Below are positions 30,130 to 40,367 of a DNA stretch of 64,000 nucleotides, piece after piece. Position numbers and translations under genes: made by a program. The notes beneath the pieces are model-generated. The model was not told the DNA's origin. It ran no database searches and was given only the letters and a program-made list of their open reading frames with translations. Origin of the DNA: Methanosphaera sp. ISO3-F5 (GTDB taxonomy: Archaea > Methanobacteriota > Methanobacteria > Methanobacteriales > Methanobacteriaceae); assembly GCF_034480035.2 (NCBI RefSeq), contig NZ_CP118753.2, positions 2,275,486 to 2,339,485 on the forward strand. Reading direction: 5' to 3'. Within the stretch, counting starts at the first letter, position 1. The number at the start of each line of letters is the position of its first letter.

Positions 30130-31434
30130 TTAAATGGGTTTAATTTTACTTGGAGCGTACTGGACCCACTTATACAGTCGTTCAAAATTGAATTTCTGCT
30201 TACATTTACGTATAATATTGGCAGCAGCATTTACATCGGCATTGATAAGTTTTCCTTCACTTGTTTTGTATAGTCCTCTTTTTATTCTTGTTCCTTTGAA
30301 TTCATAAGATTTGTTATTGTTTGGCCGGTATGTTGGTAGTATGTCGTTGTCTAGGAAGCTGCTTTTGCTGGTGTAGGATTCTTCTTGGATTATTAGTGTT
30401 ATGTCGTGTATTTTGCATTTGTTTTCTAGTTTTTCTTTGAATTTTTTGAATGCCATATGTGCGAATATTTGATTTTGAGGTGGTCTCATATTGCTTTGGT
30501 TTTGAAAATCCTTGTTATATCCGAGAACTATTGTACCAATATCCTGTTTTTCACATATACTTAGTATAAACCGGGTGACGTGATTTAAATAGTTGTTTTG
30601 TATTTGTTTAAACTTGGTGTTTATCTTTGTTATTCTTTTGGATTTTTTTAGACCTTGTTTATTTAATATTGATTGGTAATGTGCTATTTTTTTGTTTTTG
30701 AAGGCTATTTGATTTTTTAGAAATCTCCCGTCCACAATAAATGGAGTCCCTTCCGTTGTAACCAGTGTTGCAAAATTATTAACACCCAGATCAATACCCA
30801 TAACATTATCTTTATCCAAACCGAGTGGTTCTTTTTCTATTTGATAAGTAAAGTTTGCCTTAAACATTTTACCATCGTCTATTGGTATTATTTCCACCTG
30901 AATAATCTTTTTATCACGTATATCCTCTGGAATTTTAATCCTAGGCCTATACTTCACATCATCTAATTCTTTCTTATATTTCCTACTAAGAGGTAATTCA
31001 ATAAAACCCTCCGCAAGTTTCTTTTTAGAAGAGGTTATAGACTCTTTCGGTATAATAATATTATGTAAACGATTGTCATGCTTTTTAGGACTATTAACCT
31101 CCCGATCAAATTCATTATCAATTTTTTTATTCAATAATACAACATACCCATTAAAAGAACCCACATGCTTTTTAATAGTCGCATTTGCCAAATGAGCTTG
31201 AATAAAAGAATAAACATCACCATATTTAGATTTAACTTTATTAATAATGGTTTTATAATTTATTTTTTTATAATGTTTTTCATCACTTTTTTTGATTAAA
31301 TGGGTTGTTTCTACAGCATAATTTCTTAAATCATTAAGTTTAGATGAAATATCCACTAAAACATTAAACTGCTCCTTAGAAAGCCCACGAACCAGAATAC
31401 TCTTAGTCAAATACAAATTATCATCAACACACAT
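30130..31434 (-). CDS. tnpB: TnpB-type RNA-guided nuclease (IS200/IS605 OrfB family), no zinc ribbon
   Basis: 434 residues. The RuvC-like core is visible: Asp215 in GIDLGVNNFATL and Asp400 in NADVNAAANI. At the usual second position (the IVxE-x-L Glu) the sequence reads TIVLGYNKDFQ with no Glu; instead Glu351/Glu352 stand before SYTSKSSFLDND. The Cys pairs of the usual zinc ribbon between 360 and 400 are absent. This matches the subgroup of OrfB proteins with GKNKxWKQ and EESYTSKASF motifs. Family members cut DNA guided by an RNA from the transposon end and help keep the element in place. No TnpA partner lies nearby. The ATG has no obvious ribosome binding site. The gene appears intact. Confidence 0.85.
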   Translation of the reverse strand: MCVDDNLYLTKSILVRGLSKEQFNVLVDISSKLNDLRNYAVETTHLIKKSDEKHYKKINYKTIINKVKSKYGDVYSFIQAHLANATIKKHVGSFNGYVVLLNKKIDNEFDREVNSPKKHDNRLHNIIIPKESITSSKKKLAEGFIELPLSRKYKKELDDVKYRPRIKIPEDIRDKKIIQVEIIPIDDGKMFKANFTYQIEKEPLGLDKDNVMGIDLGVNNFATLVTTEGTPFIVDGRFLKNQIAFKNKKIAHYQSILNKQGLKKSKRITKINTKFKQIQNNYLNHVTRFILSICEKQDIGTIVLGYNKDFQNQSNMRPPQNQIFAHMAFKKFKEKLENKCKIHDITLIIQEESYTSKSSFLDNDILPTYRPNNNKSYEFKGTRIKRGLYKTSEGKLINADVNAAANIIRKCKQKFNFERLYKWVQYAPSKIKPI

Positions 31435-31779
31435 AACAAATAACTAAAAAAAAAATTCACCCCAATTTCAACTTTTATAAAAAAATCATAAAAGAGTAAA
31501 CAATAACATAAAATATAAAATATACTTATAATTTATAAAATTATTGAATAAACTTATGATTTTATAATAATATTCTATACAAACACATATATAAATGTAA
31601 TCCAGACATGATAACAAATAAAAGGGGGGAACTGATAACTAATATAAAACCCATAATCAAATAAATATAATAATAAACAAAAAAAAATGTCAAAATGAAA
31701 AAAGTATTACAAAAACAAATAAAAAGATAATTTTGTCAAATACTAATTGAATAAAAAAAAAATTGTAGAAAGTGAGATT
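31435..31779. other. Intergenic space upstream of trxB and tnpB
   Basis: Contains a TATA-like CATATATAAATG near 31587-31598, a strong ribosome-binding-like GGGGGG near 31625 that no open frame with a normal start uses, the right inverted-repeat arm (31723-31744) and the trxB leader. No gene is supported. Confidence 0.5.
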
Positions 31780-32682
31780 ATGTATGATGTTATTATTATT
31801 GGAGCAGGTCCAGCTGGACTTACTGCAGGAATTTATGCTGGACGTGCAGGATTAGATGCTCTTATCATTGATCAGGGACAGAGTGGGGGTACTGCAAATA
31901 CTGCTCCATTAGTTGAGAATTATCCTGGTTTTGATAAGATTCCGGGTGATGAGTTGATGAAAAATGTTTCCCAACAGGCAGGTTTATACTGTGATATTGA
32001 AGAGTTAACGATTGTTCAGGAAATAGTGAAAAGTTCTGATAATTCTTATGAAGTGGTTACTCATAAGGGTTCTTTTACTTCCAAGTATGTTATCTTGGCT
32101 ACTGGTTGTGAACATAGAACTTTGGATGTTCCTGGTGTTGCCGAGTTTACTGGCAGGGGTGTGTCCTATTGTGCGGTTTGTGATGGTAATTTCTTTGTTG
32201 ATCGTGAGGTGATTATTGTTGGTGGAGGAAACAGTGCTGCTACTGAGGCATTGTACTTGAATCGTATTGGTGTTAAGTGCAGTATTGTTCATAGGCGTGA
32301 CAAGTTAAGGTGTGATGTTAAGCTTCAGGAAGATCTTGAAAAGAACAATGTGCCTATTTATTGGGATAGTGAGCTTAAGGAAATCAGGGGCGAAATGATG
32401 GTTGAGGAAGCAGTTATTATAAACAAAAAGACTGGCAAGGAAACAACACTCAAAGTCAATGGAGTCTTTATTGCTGTGGGCAATATTCCAAATAATAAGT
32501 TAGCACTAGATTATGGAATTAAATGTAATGAGTACGGATATATCATAACTGATGAAAATATGAAAACCAGTGATGACAACATTTATGCAGTTGGTGATGT
32601 AACAGGCGGAATAAAACAGATAGTTGTAGCAGCAGGCCAGGGTGCAATAGCCAGTGACAGCATCCAATACTTATTAATATGA
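31780..32682 (+). CDS. trxB: Thioredoxin reductase (NADPH-type, low molecular weight)
   Basis: 300 residues from the ATG at 31780. FAD motif IIGAGPAGLTAGIYA at 6-20, redox-active C131-AVC-134 followed by DGNFF, a second dinucleotide motif IIVGGGNSAATEA, and the C-terminal FAD motif YAVGDVTGG. It moves electrons from a nicotinamide or F420-type donor to thioredoxin; some methanogen homologues use F420H2, so the donor is open. An in-frame TTG at 31747 is upstream but lies next to the inverted-repeat arm and lacks support. The start of the next small gene overlaps its stop codon. Confidence 0.92.
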   Translation: MYDVIIIGAGPAGLTAGIYAGRAGLDALIIDQGQSGGTANTAPLVENYPGFDKIPGDELMKNVSQQAGLYCDIEELTIVQEIVKSSDNSYEVVTHKGSFTSKYVILATGCEHRTLDVPGVAEFTGRGVSYCAVCDGNFFVDREVIIVGGGNSAATEALYLNRIGVKCSIVHRRDKLRCDVKLQEDLEKNNVPIYWDSELKEIRGEMMVEEAVIINKKTGKETTLKVNGVFIAVGNIPNNKLALDYGIKCNEYGYIITDENMKTSDDNIYAVGDVTGGIKQIVVAAGQGAIASDSIQYLLI

Positions 32683-32897
32683 TTAACATGACAAACAAAG
32701 AGTTACAAGAAGAAATAATAAATGATTTAAAAAATGACTTCCCAGAAATAGAAATTGAAACAGAAAATGACAACATTATAATAAGAGCAGATACAAACAC
32801 ATTATGGGAAATATTTGAAATATTATACAAAGGATTAGATAATGTTGAATTTAATATGGATAAAGATAAAGATAGCCATATAATTATAAAAACATGA
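32679..32897 (+). CDS. Small acidic protein of unknown function, translationally coupled to trxB
   Basis: 72 residues (69 from the second ATG at 32688), rich in Asp/Glu, with alternating strand/helix pattern (IEIETENDNIIIRAD; WEIFEILYKGL). The first ATG overlaps the trxB stop as ATGA. Only 24 bp separate it from the AAA ATPase gene, so the three genes look like one operon. I do not recognise the family. The close packing and sensible composition argue it is real. Confidence 0.6.
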   Translation: MINMTNKELQEEIINDLKNDFPEIEIETENDNIIIRADTNTLWEIFEILYKGLDNVEFNMDKDKDSHIIIKT

Positions 32898-32921
32898 AAA
32901 AACGATTAACGAGGTGATGCA

Positions 32922-34037
32922 ATGAAAAATAGGGCAGAAAGCAAATATTTAACAGATGAACAGATAAGACAACAAATAATACAAAACAGGGTAGAGGCAA
33001 AAGTTCTTGTAATATCACCAGTAGGATACCCAGTAGAAAGTAATTTCATTGAATCCCCACAAATAGAAGTGTCCAACAAGGAATTATTTGAATTATATGC
33101 CAAAGAACAGTGGAATGGATACAAAGTACATAAAAATCAGTACATATTTGACCAAAAACTGATGCCTGACTTTGCATTTCAGGTAGTGGAAGTAAGACCA
33201 GATAATTCATATATAACAAACAATACTTCAATTCTTGTCTTATCACCAGAAACAAAGGTAGAACTGGTTAAAACAAGCACTGATATTAAAATTGATGATG
33301 TTATAGGTCAACAGAAAGCTAAAGATAAAACTAGGATTATAACAAAATATTTGGAAGAACCTGAACGATTTAATGGATGGGCACCTAAAAATATATTGTT
33401 TTATGGTATGCCCGGAACAGGAAAAACCATGCTTGCACAGGCACTGGCAAATGAGTTGAACATTAATATTCAGATGATTAAAGCAACCAGTCTTATTGGT
33501 AGTCATGTTGGTGATGGTGCTTCTCAGATACATGAGTTATATAAACAGGCAAGGATTAAGAAGCCTACATTGATTTTTATTGATGAGATTGATGCTATAG
33601 CTTTGGAGAGAAAATATCAGTCATTGCGTGGTGATGTGACAGAGATTGTTAATGCTCTTCTTACTGAAATGGATGGTATAGAAGATAATGATAATGTTAT
33701 TACAATTTGTGCTACTAATAATCCGGCATTGTTAGATTATGCTGTTAGAAGTCGTTTTGAAGAGGAGATTGAATTTACATTACCTGATGATAAGGATAGA
33801 TTGAAAATTTTGGAAAACAATGTTAAGATATTACCTTTGGAATGTGCTTTTAATATAGATAGTGTTATTGAGAAGACTAAGGGTTTGTCTGGTAGGGATA
33901 TTAAACAGAAGGTTTTGAAAACTGCTCTTCATAAGGCTATTACTGAGTCCAAGGATGTTATTGGTGATGAGGATATTGATTATGCTATTAAGGAGTGTAG
34001 GAAGGAATTTGTGAATTCTGATACTATGTTTACATAA
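32922..34037 (+). CDS. AAA ATPase, proteasome-regulatory/Cdc48-like single-domain protein
   Basis: 371 residues. N-terminal domain of about 125 residues without recognised motif, then an AAA core: Walker A GMPGTGKT at 162-169, Walker B IFIDEIDAI with Asp221-Glu222, sensor-1 CATNNP and the arginine-finger region SRFEEEIEF, then the small helical lid domain with GLSGRDIKQKVL. Similar single-AAA proteins in methanogens are annotated as 26S protease regulatory subunit homologues; a chaperone or unfoldase role is expected, the substrate unknown. GAGGTGATGCA precedes the ATG. Downstream of trxB and a small acidic protein. Confidence 0.85.
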   Translation: MKNRAESKYLTDEQIRQQIIQNRVEAKVLVISPVGYPVESNFIESPQIEVSNKELFELYAKEQWNGYKVHKNQYIFDQKLMPDFAFQVVEVRPDNSYITNNTSILVLSPETKVELVKTSTDIKIDDVIGQQKAKDKTRIITKYLEEPERFNGWAPKNILFYGMPGTGKTMLAQALANELNINIQMIKATSLIGSHVGDGASQIHELYKQARIKKPTLIFIDEIDAIALERKYQSLRGDVTEIVNALLTEMDGIEDNDNVITICATNNPALLDYAVRSRFEEEIEFTLPDDKDRLKILENNVKILPLECAFNIDSVIEKTKGLSGRDIKQKVLKTALHKAITESKDVIGDEDIDYAIKECRKEFVNSDTMFT

Positions 34038-35770
<1,733 letters not shown>

Positions 35771-36184
35771 ATTCACTCACCACTCACCTCCTCTTTCACA
35801 TACAAATACTCATTATATAAAAAAAATTAATTATATTTAAACACATATTCATCCAAACCAATAATGAAAAATAATAAGTTATAATTTATTAAAGTATAAT
35901 TTATAATAAAACTAAAGTTTTACACAACAAAAAATATGACCAAAAAACTTGAACAAAAAATTATAACTACATCAAAAAATATTTTAACATAACAAAAAAA
36001 ATGCCATAAATAAATATAATAATGATTAGGGTATTATTGTTTCTAATTCTACACAACAGATAGAAAAAAATTAACGATGCAATTAATATTTCATTCATAA
36101 GATTTGCATTATTATGAACATTTTAGTAATAGTTTTTACATAATTATTATATAATTATGAATTTTATATTAAAAAGGTGATTAT
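35771..36184. other. 414-bp intergenic space after gdhA
   Basis: No gene seen. It contains AAGTTATAA at 35876-35884, further TA-rich half copies, an imperfect stem GATGCAA/TTGCATT at about 36075-36110, and an AT-rich promoter-like stretch before 36185. Confidence 0.45.
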
Positions 36185-36583
36185 TTGTCAACATTTAAAT
36201 CGTTAGAGGAAGCTCGTGAAAATTTCAAAGAGGATAAGTTTGCAACTAATATGGGTGCAAGGATTGATGAATTAACAGAAGAGTATGCTGTTTGTAGTTT
36301 AGAATTGAATGATAGTCATAGAAATGCCTATGGTGGAGTTATGGGTGGGGTGATTTTTACTCTGGCTGATTTTGCTTTTGCTGTTTTATCTAATCATATT
36401 CATTCTTTGACAGTTGCTCAGAGTGTTAATATTAATTATTTGAGTGCTGCTAAGGGTGATAAATTAATTGCTAGGGCTACTTGTAGAAAAAGTGGTCGTA
36501 CTACTTCTATTATTAATGTGGATATTAGTGATGATACGGGTCGTGATGTTGCCGTGTTTATTGGTAATGGGTTTAAACTTTAA
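36185..36583 (+). CDS. Hotdog-fold thioesterase (PaaI/YiiD-like)
   Basis: 132 residues with the hotdog core: ELNDSHRNAYGGVMGGVIFTLADFAFAVLSN, where the N..G..GG...LAD pattern marks the thioester-binding helix, then SVNINYLSAAKGDKLIARATCRKSGRT. Hydrolyses an acyl-CoA or similar thioester; the substrate is not predictable. The start is TTG after GGTGATTA; no ATG fits better. It stands alone between two motif-rich intergenic spaces. Confidence 0.82.
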   Translation: MSTFKSLEEARENFKEDKFATNMGARIDELTEEYAVCSLELNDSHRNAYGGVMGGVIFTLADFAFAVLSNHIHSLTVAQSVNINYLSAAKGDKLIARATCRKSGRTTSIINVDISDDTGRDVAVFIGNGFKL

Positions 36584-36752
36584 TCATTACATTCCCCCTT
36601 TTTGAGTTTGTTTTATTTTTTTTCCAAGAGTTTATGATAAGTTTTTAGTTATAAGTTTTTAGATTTAAGTTATAATATATATGATTAGTATAATTAACAT
36701 CCTAAATCAAAAATATAAATTAAGAAAGAAAAATGTAAAGGAAATATTTTTT

Positions 36753-37163
36753 ATGAGTAAAAAGGGTTCAGTAGAAGAAAGAGACTTAGTCAATAAATTA
36801 TGGGATGCAGGTTTTGCCGCCATGCGTGCACCAGCCAGTGGAGGTGCAACAAAAAGACCATTACCAGATGTTCTTGCAGGTAACGGCAAAATATATCTGG
36901 CAATAGAAGTAAAATCCACCAGACAAGACCACATATACATTGACAATGAGAAAATAAGCAACCTACAAGAATTTTGCAACATATTTGGTGCCACACCCTA
37001 TATTGGTGCTAAGTTTATCCGTAAACCTTGGAGATTTGTTAAAATAGAAGATTTACATATTACCCGTAGCGAAAATTATAGAGTCAATACAGATCTTGCT
37101 TTCAGCAAAGGTTTAGATTTTGAAGAAATAATAGGTGGTACTAAGCAGACTCGTTTAATTTAA
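36753..37163 (+). CDS. hjc: Holliday junction resolvase Hjc
   Basis: 136 residues from the ATG at 36753, preceded by AAGGA; an in-frame ATG at 36681 would add 24 residues unlike the family. The nuclease core is present: Glu in GSVEERDLVNKLW, Asp in LPDVLAG and Glu-x-Lys in AIEVKSTRQ, the metal-binding set of archaeal Hjc. A basic APASGGATKRPLPD loop contacts the junction. It resolves four-way junctions in recombination and repair. Confidence 0.92.
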   Translation: MSKKGSVEERDLVNKLWDAGFAAMRAPASGGATKRPLPDVLAGNGKIYLAIEVKSTRQDHIYIDNEKISNLQEFCNIFGATPYIGAKFIRKPWRFVKIEDLHITRSENYRVNTDLAFSKGLDFEEIIGGTKQTRLI

Positions 37164-37185
37164 TTATTAATTTTTTTATTATAAT

Positions 37186-37231
37186 AAGTTATAAGTAACT
37201 AAGTTAAAAATAATAATTACATAAGTTATAA
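37186..37231. repeat. AAGTTATAA motif pair after hjc
   Basis: Exact copies at 37186-37194 and 37223-37231, between the convergent hjc and pyrK genes. A further copy at 36667-36675 precedes hjc. Confidence 0.55.
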
Positions 37232-37292
37232 AATATATAAAAAACATGGAAAAAAAAACATGTCAACACAAAAAACAAATAATAAGGAAGTA

Positions 37293-38105
37293 CTAATATT
37301 TCACAATACTTCCTGCAGCATCACGCCTGTACTTTCCAAACTCAGAAAGTTGACTTAACTGTTTTTTATCAAATACTGGTCCTTCTACGCATACTCTGTA
37401 ACCTGTATCGTCTATACAGCATTGTCCACATATTCCTAGACCGCATTTCATGTATCGGTCTAATGCTAATTGACAGTCTACATCATATTTTTGACTTAAT
37501 TCTAGTAGTTTATATGACATTATTTCTGGTCCACAGCCCACGATTATGTCGTATTCTCCGGTTTGAAGCATTTGTTCTGCTAGTTCTGTGCTGAATCCTT
37601 TAAATCCTTGGCTTCCATCATCGGTACATTCATGTACTTTTATGTTTTCTTTTTCAAATTTTTCAACGAAGACTAATTCTTCTTTACAGCTTGCAGCAGA
37701 TATTAGGTCAACATTATCATAGAAGGATAGTAATGGTGCTAGTGATGCTATTCCTGATCCTCCACCTACGGCTAGTATCTTCTTATAATCTGATAATTCG
37801 TATCCGTGGCCGTATGGTCCTCTGATTCCTATTTTGTCGCCGACATCTATGTTTTCATACATGTTTTCTGTGAATGGTCCTGCTTTTCTTACTGTTATAC
37901 CCATTTGATTGTTTTCTTTGTCTATTACTGATATTGTCATTGGTTTTTCTGTGTTTAAGTCCCATACCATTACGAATTGTCCTGGATGTATGTCTTCTGT
38001 TATTTGGAATGGGAATATGAATGTTTTTACTGTTGGTGTTTCGATTATTGTTTCTTTTATTGTCACTACTTTTGGTACTTCATCATCATATACATTTTGA
38101 ATCAT
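37293..38105 (-). CDS. pyrK: Dihydroorotate dehydrogenase electron transfer subunit
   Basis: 270 residues. FAD-binding domain (PGQFVMVWD; MGITVRKAGPFT), NAD-binding region (ILAVGGGSGIASLAPLLS) and a C-terminal 2Fe-2S motif KCGLGICGQCCIDDTGYRVC. With PyrD it forms the class 1B enzyme that passes electrons from dihydroorotate to NAD+ in pyrimidine synthesis. It follows pyrD by 14 bp on the minus strand, with AAGGAGTG before the ATG. Confidence 0.93.
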   Translation of the reverse strand: MIQNVYDDEVPKVVTIKETIIETPTVKTFIFPFQITEDIHPGQFVMVWDLNTEKPMTISVIDKENNQMGITVRKAGPFTENMYENIDVGDKIGIRGPYGHGYELSDYKKILAVGGGSGIASLAPLLSFYDNVDLISAASCKEELVFVEKFEKENIKVHECTDDGSQGFKGFSTELAEQMLQTGEYDIIVGCGPEIMSYKLLELSQKYDVDCQLALDRYMKCGLGICGQCCIDDTGYRVCVEGPVFDKKQLSQLSEFGKYRRDAAGSIVKY

Positions 38106-38119
38106 CCTAAAAACACTCC

Positions 38120-39037
38120 TTATAGTTCATGTGATAATCCTATTATCTCGGTTATGTTGTTATATCCGTTTTCTTCTAGGAATATGCTTAGGTCGTCGGT
38201 TATGTTTTTGAATATTTCCGGGCCATCATACATTATTGATGTTCCTATTTGCAGTAGGCTTGCTCCTGCATACATGAATTCAAGCACATCCCTGTAATCT
38301 TTTATTCCACCGACTCCGAATATTGGTATGTCGACTGTTTTATATGTGTTGTATACGCATTTTAGTGCTATTGGCTTTATCATTGGCCCTGCTATTCCTC
38401 CGAGTACGTTGTTGAGTATTGGTTTTGCTGTCTGGTAGTCTATTCTTAGTCCTGGTCCTACACTATTTATTAGTGTTAGTGCGTCTGCTCCTGCTTCTTC
38501 GCTTGCTTTTGCTATTTTTGTTATGTCTGTTACGTTTGGTGTTAGTTTAACTATTATTGGTACGTCTTTTATTGCATCTTTTACGCTGCTTACTATGTTG
38601 TATGTCATTTCGGGGTCTTCGCCTATGTTTGATCCGAATCCACATTTTGCGTGTGGGCATGAAACGTTTAATTCGAATGCGTCAACTAGTTTTTTTGTTT
38701 GTTCTGCTACTTCACAGAATACTTCTTCACTATCACCATATATTGATGCTATTACTGGTGTTTCGTCTCGTATTTCTTCTAGTTCCATTAGTTCTTCCTT
38801 TTTTGCTTCGACTCCTGGGCTTGCTAGTCCTACTGAATTTATTACTCCTCCCTCTATTTTTACGATTGTCGGGTTTTCGTATCCATCGTTTGCTTCTAAG
38901 CTAAATGATTTTGTTACTATTCCACCGGCTCCTGCTCGTGCTACCATTTTCATACTGCTGGCAGTTGTTCCGAGGATTCCTGCTGCTAAAAATAGTGGGT
39001 TTTTCAGTTTCATTCCAAGAATATTAGATTTTAACAT
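38120..39037 (-). CDS. pyrD: Dihydroorotate dehydrogenase, catalytic subunit (class 1B)
   Basis: 305-residue FMN TIM barrel. The catalytic Cys is in FELNVSCPHAKCG, as in 1B enzymes (class 2 uses Ser); FMN contacts are in IVKLTPNVTDI and GVGGIKDYRDVLEFMYAGAS. It oxidises dihydroorotate to orotate. First gene of the pyrD-pyrK unit. AGGA lies before the ATG. The upstream space to nop5 is only 88 bp and divergent. Confidence 0.94.
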   Translation of the reverse strand: MLKSNILGMKLKNPLFLAAGILGTTASSMKMVARAGAGGIVTKSFSLEANDGYENPTIVKIEGGVINSVGLASPGVEAKKEELMELEEIRDETPVIASIYGDSEEVFCEVAEQTKKLVDAFELNVSCPHAKCGFGSNIGEDPEMTYNIVSSVKDAIKDVPIIVKLTPNVTDITKIAKASEEAGADALTLINSVGPGLRIDYQTAKPILNNVLGGIAGPMIKPIALKCVYNTYKTVDIPIFGVGGIKDYRDVLEFMYAGASLLQIGTSIMYDGPEIFKNITDDLSIFLEENGYNNITEIIGLSHEL

Positions 39038-39087
39038 GATATTTCCTATTCCATTTTTTTTATTAGTATAATTTTTGTTTTTTAAAG

Positions 39088-39105
39088 TTAATTAATATTA
39101 ATTAA
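39088..39105. promoter_or_regulatory. 18-bp perfect palindrome between divergent pyrD and nop5
   Basis: TTAATTAATATTAATTAA is centred about 29 bp upstream of the nop5 ATG and 60 bp upstream of pyrD. Its position fits a TATA element for a nearly leaderless nop5 transcript, and by symmetry it could also serve pyrD. Confidence 0.4.
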
Positions 39106-39125
39106 TAATACTAAAAATATTATAC

Positions 39126-40349
39126 ATGAAAGCTTTTATTACAACAACTAGTTTTGGATTTATTGCCCTGGATGAAGAATTTAGTATTGTTGATAAATTC
39201 TTGTTTGATGAAAGGCAGGTTGAATTCTTAGAGAAAGTTGAAAAGAGGGAGTTAACTGATGAAGAAGTTGAATTGATTGGACGTTTACTTGAAGATTATG
39301 ATGAGGTTATCATTGAAACTAATAAGAGTAAGTCAGTTTATGATGCTTTATTTGATCAGGGAAATGTTTTTGTTGAGAATTTCACGGGTCATGGAGATTA
39401 TGTTAGGGCGAATTTTGATGAAATTATTTCTTCGTTGACTGATGTTGATATAGGAAAGAGTCTTAACAGTTCTTATAATATTTTAGCTTCTCGTAAAATA
39501 CGGGAGTCTGTTAAAACTAATGATGTTATGATTGTTGAGACGATTAATTCGTTAGATGAAATTGAGGAAAGTAGTGGAAAGCTGATTGAACGTTTACGTG
39601 AATGGTGTACTCCTATTCTTCCGGAGCTGGATAAGCTTCATAATCATGAGTTGTATTCCAGGATTATTGCCGAGTATACTAGTCGTGAGAATATTATTGA
39701 ATCGAATGTTTTGGACAATACTCATGTTAGTTTAAATCCTGATTATAGTGTTGATATTGGTGAAGCTGATTTGATGATTATCCGGTCTTTTGCTAAGAGT
39801 GTGTATAGTTTGTATGAAACTAGGAATACTTTGGAAGAGTTTATTGATTCTAAGATTAGGGAGGTTGCTCCGAATATGTATGATGTTGCTGGGGCTAATC
39901 TTAGTGCCAAGCTTATTGCTCATACTAATGGTCTTGAGAATTTAGCTAAGCTTCCTAGTAGTACTGTTCAGATTATTGGTGCTGAGAAAGCTATTTTTAG
40001 GCATTTGAAGACTGGTGAAAATCCTCCTAAGCATGGTTTGATTTTCCAGCACCCTCTTATTCGTGGTTCTAACTGGTGGGTTAGGGGTAAATTGGCTCGT
40101 GCTGTAGCTGGTAAGATTACTATTGCGGCTCGTAAGGATGCTTTTAGTGGTGATTATGATCCAGGTTTACGTGTTGAGCTTGAGGAAAGAATTGATGAGA
40201 TTAAGAAGGCACATCCTTTTCCTGAACGTAAGAAGAATAAGAAGGATGATTCTGGTGATAATGGTCGTAAGAAGAAGGGTAAGAAAGAGCGTGGAAAGAA
40301 GAAGAAACGTAATAAGAAGAAGTTAAGAAAAGGAGAATATACTTATTAA
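39126..40349 (+). CDS. Nop5 (Nop56/58 homologue), C/D RNP core protein
   Basis: 407 residues. N-terminal domain, coiled-coil middle, then the Nop domain that binds L7Ae and guide RNA (VAGANLSAKLIAHTNGLENLAKLPSSTVQIIGAEKAIFRHLKTG; PKHGLIFQHPLI) and a lysine-rich tail of about 35 residues. Bridges fibrillarin to C/D box guide RNAs for rRNA 2'-O-methylation. The ATG lacks a ribosome binding site, suggesting a leaderless message. flpA follows directly, the conserved archaeal pair. Confidence 0.95.
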   Translation: MKAFITTTSFGFIALDEEFSIVDKFLFDERQVEFLEKVEKRELTDEEVELIGRLLEDYDEVIIETNKSKSVYDALFDQGNVFVENFTGHGDYVRANFDEIISSLTDVDIGKSLNSSYNILASRKIRESVKTNDVMIVETINSLDEIEESSGKLIERLREWCTPILPELDKLHNHELYSRIIAEYTSRENIIESNVLDNTHVSLNPDYSVDIGEADLMIIRSFAKSVYSLYETRNTLEEFIDSKIREVAPNMYDVAGANLSAKLIAHTNGLENLAKLPSSTVQIIGAEKAIFRHLKTGENPPKHGLIFQHPLIRGSNWWVRGKLARAVAGKITIAARKDAFSGDYDPGLRVELEERIDEIKKAHPFPERKKNKKDDSGDNGRKKKGKKERGKKKKRNKKKLRKGEYTY

Positions 40350-40367
40350 GATGAGGAGTTGAATATT

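Larger units (their letters stand above)
29974..31744. mobile_element. TnpB-containing segment bounded by an imperfect inverted repeat
   Basis: The 22 bases 29974-29995 (core TTGACAAAATTAT) recur inverted at 31723-31744, with two mismatches. The enclosed 1771 bp hold one gene, a TnpB-type nuclease. No tnpA is present. IS200/IS605 elements normally lack terminal inverted repeats and no clear target duplication is seen outside the arms, so the true ends are uncertain. AAAAAAGTATTAC also occurs just inside both ends in direct orientation (30001-30013 and 31699-31710). Confidence 0.45.

Noticed and set aside
36681-36752. 24-residue N-terminal extension of Hjc
   Set aside because: Lys/Ile/Asn-rich with no family counterpart; the internal ATG at 36753 matches the usual Hjc start.
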